Shown here: piece after piece, positions 60,230 through 64,000 of the stretch | Position numbering within the stretch: position 1 is the first letter of the stretch | How the letters are laid out: each line of letters opens with the position of its first letter | Origin: Ahaetulla prasina | Taxonomy: Eukaryota > Chordata > Lepidosauria > Squamata > Colubridae | Assembly (NCBI RefSeq): GCF_028640845.1 | Contig: NC_080542.1 | Span: forward strand, 64,741,064-64,805,063 | Reading direction: 5' to 3' | DNA: 64,000 nucleotides | Notes under the pieces: model-generated | Database searches by the model: none | Seen by the model: the letters and a program-made list of their open reading frames with translations, nothing else | Told to the model about the DNA's origin: nothing | Translations under genes and position numbers: made by a program

Positions 60230-61270
60230 GGTGACAGTATTCCAGCTGAGCTATTCAAAATCTTAAAAGATAATGCAGTATAAGTGCTACACACAATTTG
60301 TCAGCAAATTTGGAATACTCAACCGTGGCCACAGGATTGGAAAAGGTCAGTTTACATTCCCAATTCCAAAGAAAGGCAATGCCAAGGAATATTCAAACTA
60401 TCGCACCATTGCACTCATTTCACATGCTAGTAAAGTTATGCTCAAAATCCTACAAGCTAGGCTCCAGCAGTATGTGGATCAAGAACTACCAGAAGTACAG
60501 GCAGGATTTTGAAGAGGCAGAGGAACTAGAGATCAAATTGCCAACATACGCTGGATCATGGAGAAAGCGAGTTCCAGAAAAACATTTACTTCTGCTTCAT
60601 TGACATTGGCTAAAGCCTTTGATTGTGTGGATCACAACAAATTGTGACAAGTTCTTAAAGAGATGGGAATACCAGACCAACTTATTTGTCTCTTGAGAAA
60701 CCTGTATGCGGGTCAAGAAGCAACAGTGAGAACTGGACACGGAACCACTGATTAATTCAAAATTGGGAAAGGAATCCGGCAAGGCTGTATACTGTCACCC
60801 TGCCTATTTAACTTATATGCAGAGCACATCATGAGAAAGGCAGGGCTAGATGAATCAAAAGTTGGAATTAAGATTGTTGGGAAAAATATCAACAACCTCA
60901 GATATGCAGATGATACCATTCTAATGGCAGAAAGCAAAGAGGAACTAAAAGCCTCTTGATGCAGGTGAAGAAGGAGAGTGCAAAAGTTGGCTTAAAACTC
61001 AACATTAAGAAAACTAAATTCATGGTATACAACCCTCTCATTTCCTGGCAGATAGATGGGGAAGAAATGGAGGTAGTGACAGATTTTATATTTCTGGGCT
61101 CCAAGATCACCGCAAATGGGGACTGCAGCCAAGAAATTAAAAAATGTTTGCTCCTGGGGAGGAAAGCTGTGGCAAATCTAGACAGCATACTAAAAAGCAG
61201 AAACATCACCCTGCCAACAAAAGTGTGTATAGTCAATGATTTTCCCAGTTGCAATGTATGGCTGTGAAAG
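60230..61270 (+). pseudogene. BovB reverse-transcriptase domain remnant
   Basis: In order: SGGDSIPAELFK (60220-60260), FPIPKKGNAKEYSNYRTIAL (about 60355), AKAFDCVDHNK-like residues (60610), KIGKGIRQGCILSPCLFNLY (60760), LRYADDTILMA (about 60900) and LKLNIKKTKFMVYN (60990). FIFLGSKITANGDCSQEIKK follows (61085). The catalytic YADD is intact, but stops and frame changes separate the parts. It would copy the element's RNA at the nicked target. Confidence 0.9.
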
Positions 61271-61277
61271 TTGGACC

Positions 61278-62062
61278 ATAAGAAAGCTGAGCATCAAAGA
61301 ATTAAGGCCTTTGAACTATGGTGCTGGAGAAACTCCTGCAAGTCCCTTGGACTGCAAGGCAAACAAACAAGTCAGTCCTAGAGGAGATCAACCCTGACTG
61401 CTCCTTAGAAGGTCAGATCCTGAAGAGGAAACTGAAATTAATGAGCCACTTAATGAGAAAGAAGGACTCACTGGAAAAGAGCCTAATGTTGGGAAAGATT
61501 GAGGGCAAAAGAAGAAAGGGACGACAGAGAATGAGGTGGCTGGATGGAGTCACTGAAGCAGTCAGTGTGAGCTTAAATGGACTCCAGAGGATGGTAGAGG
61601 ACAGGAAGGCCTGGAGGAACATTGTCCATGGGGTCGCGATGGGTCAGACATGACTTTGCAACTAACAACAACAAATCTTTTATGAATGAAGAAAGTTTTA
61701 AGTCACTTTTATTTGTTTTATCTCCTCATCAAATGATTGTTCCCTCTTAAATTTACGGATTTTGCACATATAGTTTTTAGAAGAAAACCTGCCAAAAAGA
61801 ATTTTGAGATACCTAAAAATCTAACACATACATTATTGCATAATCTTTCTTCATAAAGCATATATATGGAGTATCCCCATATACACCTAATATATACACA
61901 TAGTATGCGTAACTACTGTGGTGGTGAATAGGAAAGGGGACAGAATGGTAAATGGATAGATAAAGAATTGTGACTATATATTTGTTTGTTAATATGTATA
62001 TTTTAATAACAAATCTCAGGCTATAAGAAATAGTGTTAAATCACCAACCGTTAGCAATTTAA
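61278..62062 (+). repeat. Tandem duplication, copy 1 (785 bp)
   Basis: Holds the BovB C-terminal part (open frame 61318-61653: EEINPDCSLEGQILKRKLK, RRKGRQRMRWLDGVTEAV), the BovB 3' end and about 390 bases of flanking AT-rich DNA. It begins with ataagaaagct. Confidence 0.95.
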
Positions 62063-62847
62063 ATAAGAAAGCTGAGCATCAAAGAATTAAGGCCTTTGAA
62101 CTATGGTGCTGGAGAAACTGCTGCAAGTCTCTTGGACTGCAAGGCAAACAAACAAGTCAGTCCTAGAGGAGATCAACCCTGACTGCTCCTTAGAAGGTCA
62201 GATCCTGAAGAGGAAACTGAAATTAATGAGCCACTTAATGAGAAAGAAGGACTCACTGGAAAAGAGCCTAATGTTGGGAAAGATTGAGGGCAAAAGAAGA
62301 AAGGGACGACAGAGAATGAGGTGGCTGGATGGAGTCACTGAAGCAGTCAGTGTGAGCTTAAATGGACTCCAGAGGATGGTAGAGGACAGGAAGGCCTGGA
62401 GGAACATTGTCCATGGGGTCGCGATGGGTCAGACATGACTTTGCAACTAACAACAACAAATCTTTTATGAATGAAGAAAGTTTTAAGTCACTTTTATTTG
62501 TTTTATCTCCTCATCAAATGATTGTTCCCTCTTAAATTTACGGATTTTGCACATATAGTTTTTAGAAGAAAACCTGCCAAAAAGAATTTTGAGATACCTA
62601 AAAATCTAACACATACATTATTGCATAATCTTTCTTCATAAAGCATATATATGGAGTATCCCCATATACACCTAATATATACACATAGTATGCGTAACTA
62701 CTGTGGTGGTGAATAGGAAAGGGGACAGAATGGTAAATGGATAGATAAAGAATTGTGACTATATATTTGTTTGTTAATATGTATATTTTAATAACAAATC
62801 TCAGGCTATAAGAAATAGTGTTAAATCACCAACCGTTAGCAATTTAA
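62063..62847 (+). repeat. Tandem duplication, copy 2 (785 bp)
   Basis: Offset exactly 785 bases from copy 1. I find only two differences, both near the start (61335 C against 62120 G; 61345 C against 62130 T). It carries the same open frame (62103-62438). The motif ataagaaagct recurs at 62848-62858 at its right edge. Confidence 0.95.
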
Positions 62848-62858
62848 ATAAGAAAGCT

Positions 62859-64000
62859 TATTTACTTTCTTAGGTAAATAAGGATTATTATTAGGATTGT
62901 TATTTTATTTTAAGATTGTTATTTTATTTTTCCAAAGATGGTCATCTTGCAACAATGACAGTGTGGATTAATGAACACACAGGTGCTTCAACTGGTTTTG
63001 GATAGTGCCTTTTTTTAATGATACTTTTTTAAAAATGGCCAGGTGAAGTATAGCAGAGAATTCCAAATTAATGATAGCAATATGTATTGCAGGATGAAGA
63101 AGGTTATGCTGCCCTAAAATTATAATTCATGCTATTAAATGCAACATTTGGAGTATATTTGTGGATAGAATTGGCATTTAGTCTGCCACAAGATTTAGTT
63201 TGCTAGTATCTATATGTGCAGCACAGTCTGGTGGTGTTCATCTGTTTCACTTAAAAAGAATTATATCACTTATGTGTGGTTTATCACTAAAAAGAATATA
63301 GTTTGGCAGATCTACTCTCAACCATCTTTAGTATTTTAGTCAAGGAAATGACTGTTGACTCAGCTAACTTCAATGAATAAGAGTTCTGTCAAAAGCTACT
63401 GAGCATTTTTCTAATTGATTTAGTTATTTCTCATTTTCTGGAGAAAAAGTAGGATATAAATATAATTCTACATAAACATTTAAAGTTTTAAAGCACTCTC
63501 ATTCCTCAAATAATGATTAAAACAATTGTTTTGTTAAATGGTATCCCTACTGAGTTTATTTTAATGTAACAATTTTAATATAGTTAATGAGCAATAAGGG
63601 CAATTATTTTCTCCACTGATACCAGAATTTTATCATTCCAATTTGATAGCATATGATTCAAGGTGTGTGTGTGTTTGTGTGTATGAATAATGTACATATT
63701 ATCTTTAACTCAATATTCCAGAAAGTTTACAAGTGAGTGTTTGTGTATGTGTGTTTTTGTTGTGAATGCACATTTGTATGCGTATAAAACATAAATAGAC
63801 AAAAATATTCCCAACACTGCAATGCACCAGTAGTCAAACAACACAGTCCAGAATAGCAGCCCAGTCTTATCATTAGGATACAAAAGCTCACCCTGCTCAG
63901 CATGAGTAGATCTACAGCTTCACAGAATGCCAATGATGTAAAAACATATTTGGAAGCAAGTTATTTCAGAGAATTGGAGCCAGTGTAGAGAGGGGCTGCA
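62859..64000. other. AT-rich DNA to window end
   Basis: Short (TG)n runs at 63664-63680 and 63735-63750. The final ggagccagtgtagagagg could be the start of another SINE cut by the window edge. No gene recognised. Confidence 0.45.

Larger units (their letters stand above)
58457..61672 (+). mobile_element. BovB (RTE-clade) LINE, near full length, inactive
   Basis: Starts with the BovB 5' text gaccccttcgtggattactg and ends acttgcaactaacaacaaca. At about 3.2 kb it is close to the full size of the family. The endonuclease region (58880-59570) and reverse-transcriptase region (60230-61270) are recognisable in several frames. Stops and frameshifts break the single long ORF in many places. The 3' part is duplicated to the right. 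Confidence 0.95.

Noticed and set aside
61318..62438. Two identical 111-codon frames as duplicated host genes
   Set aside because: Both are the C-terminal BovB polymerase fragment within the 785-bp tandem duplication.

Overview
This window looks like nuclear DNA from a squamate reptile, most likely a snake. The evidence is the repeat set: a BovB LINE, CR1 LINEs with the 3' end typical of snakes, Sauria-type tRNA SINEs, L1, L2, R4/Dong and Rex1 LINE remnants, hAT and Tc1 transposons, a Ty1/copia-type LTR element, and pentanucleotide arrays directly joined to LINE 3' ends. GATA/CTAT arrays fit a snake as well. Base composition is AT-rich, apart from a GC-rich 2.7 kb hAT-like insertion (about 26.4-29.1 kb) and a CpG-rich promoter-like stretch (about 53.3-53.9 kb). 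All identifications are by reading the sequence; no database search was possible.

Layout. 0-12 kb: AT-rich DNA with SINE, CR1, L2 and hAT fragments. 12.6-14.9 kb: a decayed R4/Dong-like LINE split by a Tc1 element. 15.7-18.1 kb: a SINE, a hAT MITE and a possible Penelope-like fragment. 18.57-22.3 kb: a nest in which an old MITE-like repeat is split by a Ty1/copia element with a 5-bp target duplication; that element carries its own hAT MITE and an array of long palindromes. 22.3-26.3 kb: a probable solo LTR and LINE fragments. 26.4-29.1 kb: the GC-rich hAT-like element. 29.4-38 kb: SINEs, a Rex1-type LINE and two CR1 LINEs, with microsatellites growing from LINE tails. 38.8-43.4 kb: one EN/RT LINE on the minus strand, broken by three later insertions. 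44.5-46.6 kb: an L2 LINE with a hAT MITE inside. 46.6-52.5 kb: quiet AT-rich DNA with one Sauria SINE. 52.5-57.7 kb: three tandem units. 58.4-62.85 kb: a near full-length but broken BovB LINE whose 3' end is tandemly duplicated.

The only likely host-gene signal is in 52.5-57.7 kb. On the minus strand, three tandem units each contain a short open first-exon candidate: an ATG, a hydrophobic leader of 31 or 32 codons, and a GTAAGT splice donor in the same phase. The unit at 53 kb has a CpG-rich upstream region. The other two have progressively lost it. I could not identify the gene; any further exons would lie to the left, probably beyond large introns. Everything else that is open for 60-180 codons is transposon remnant or chance.
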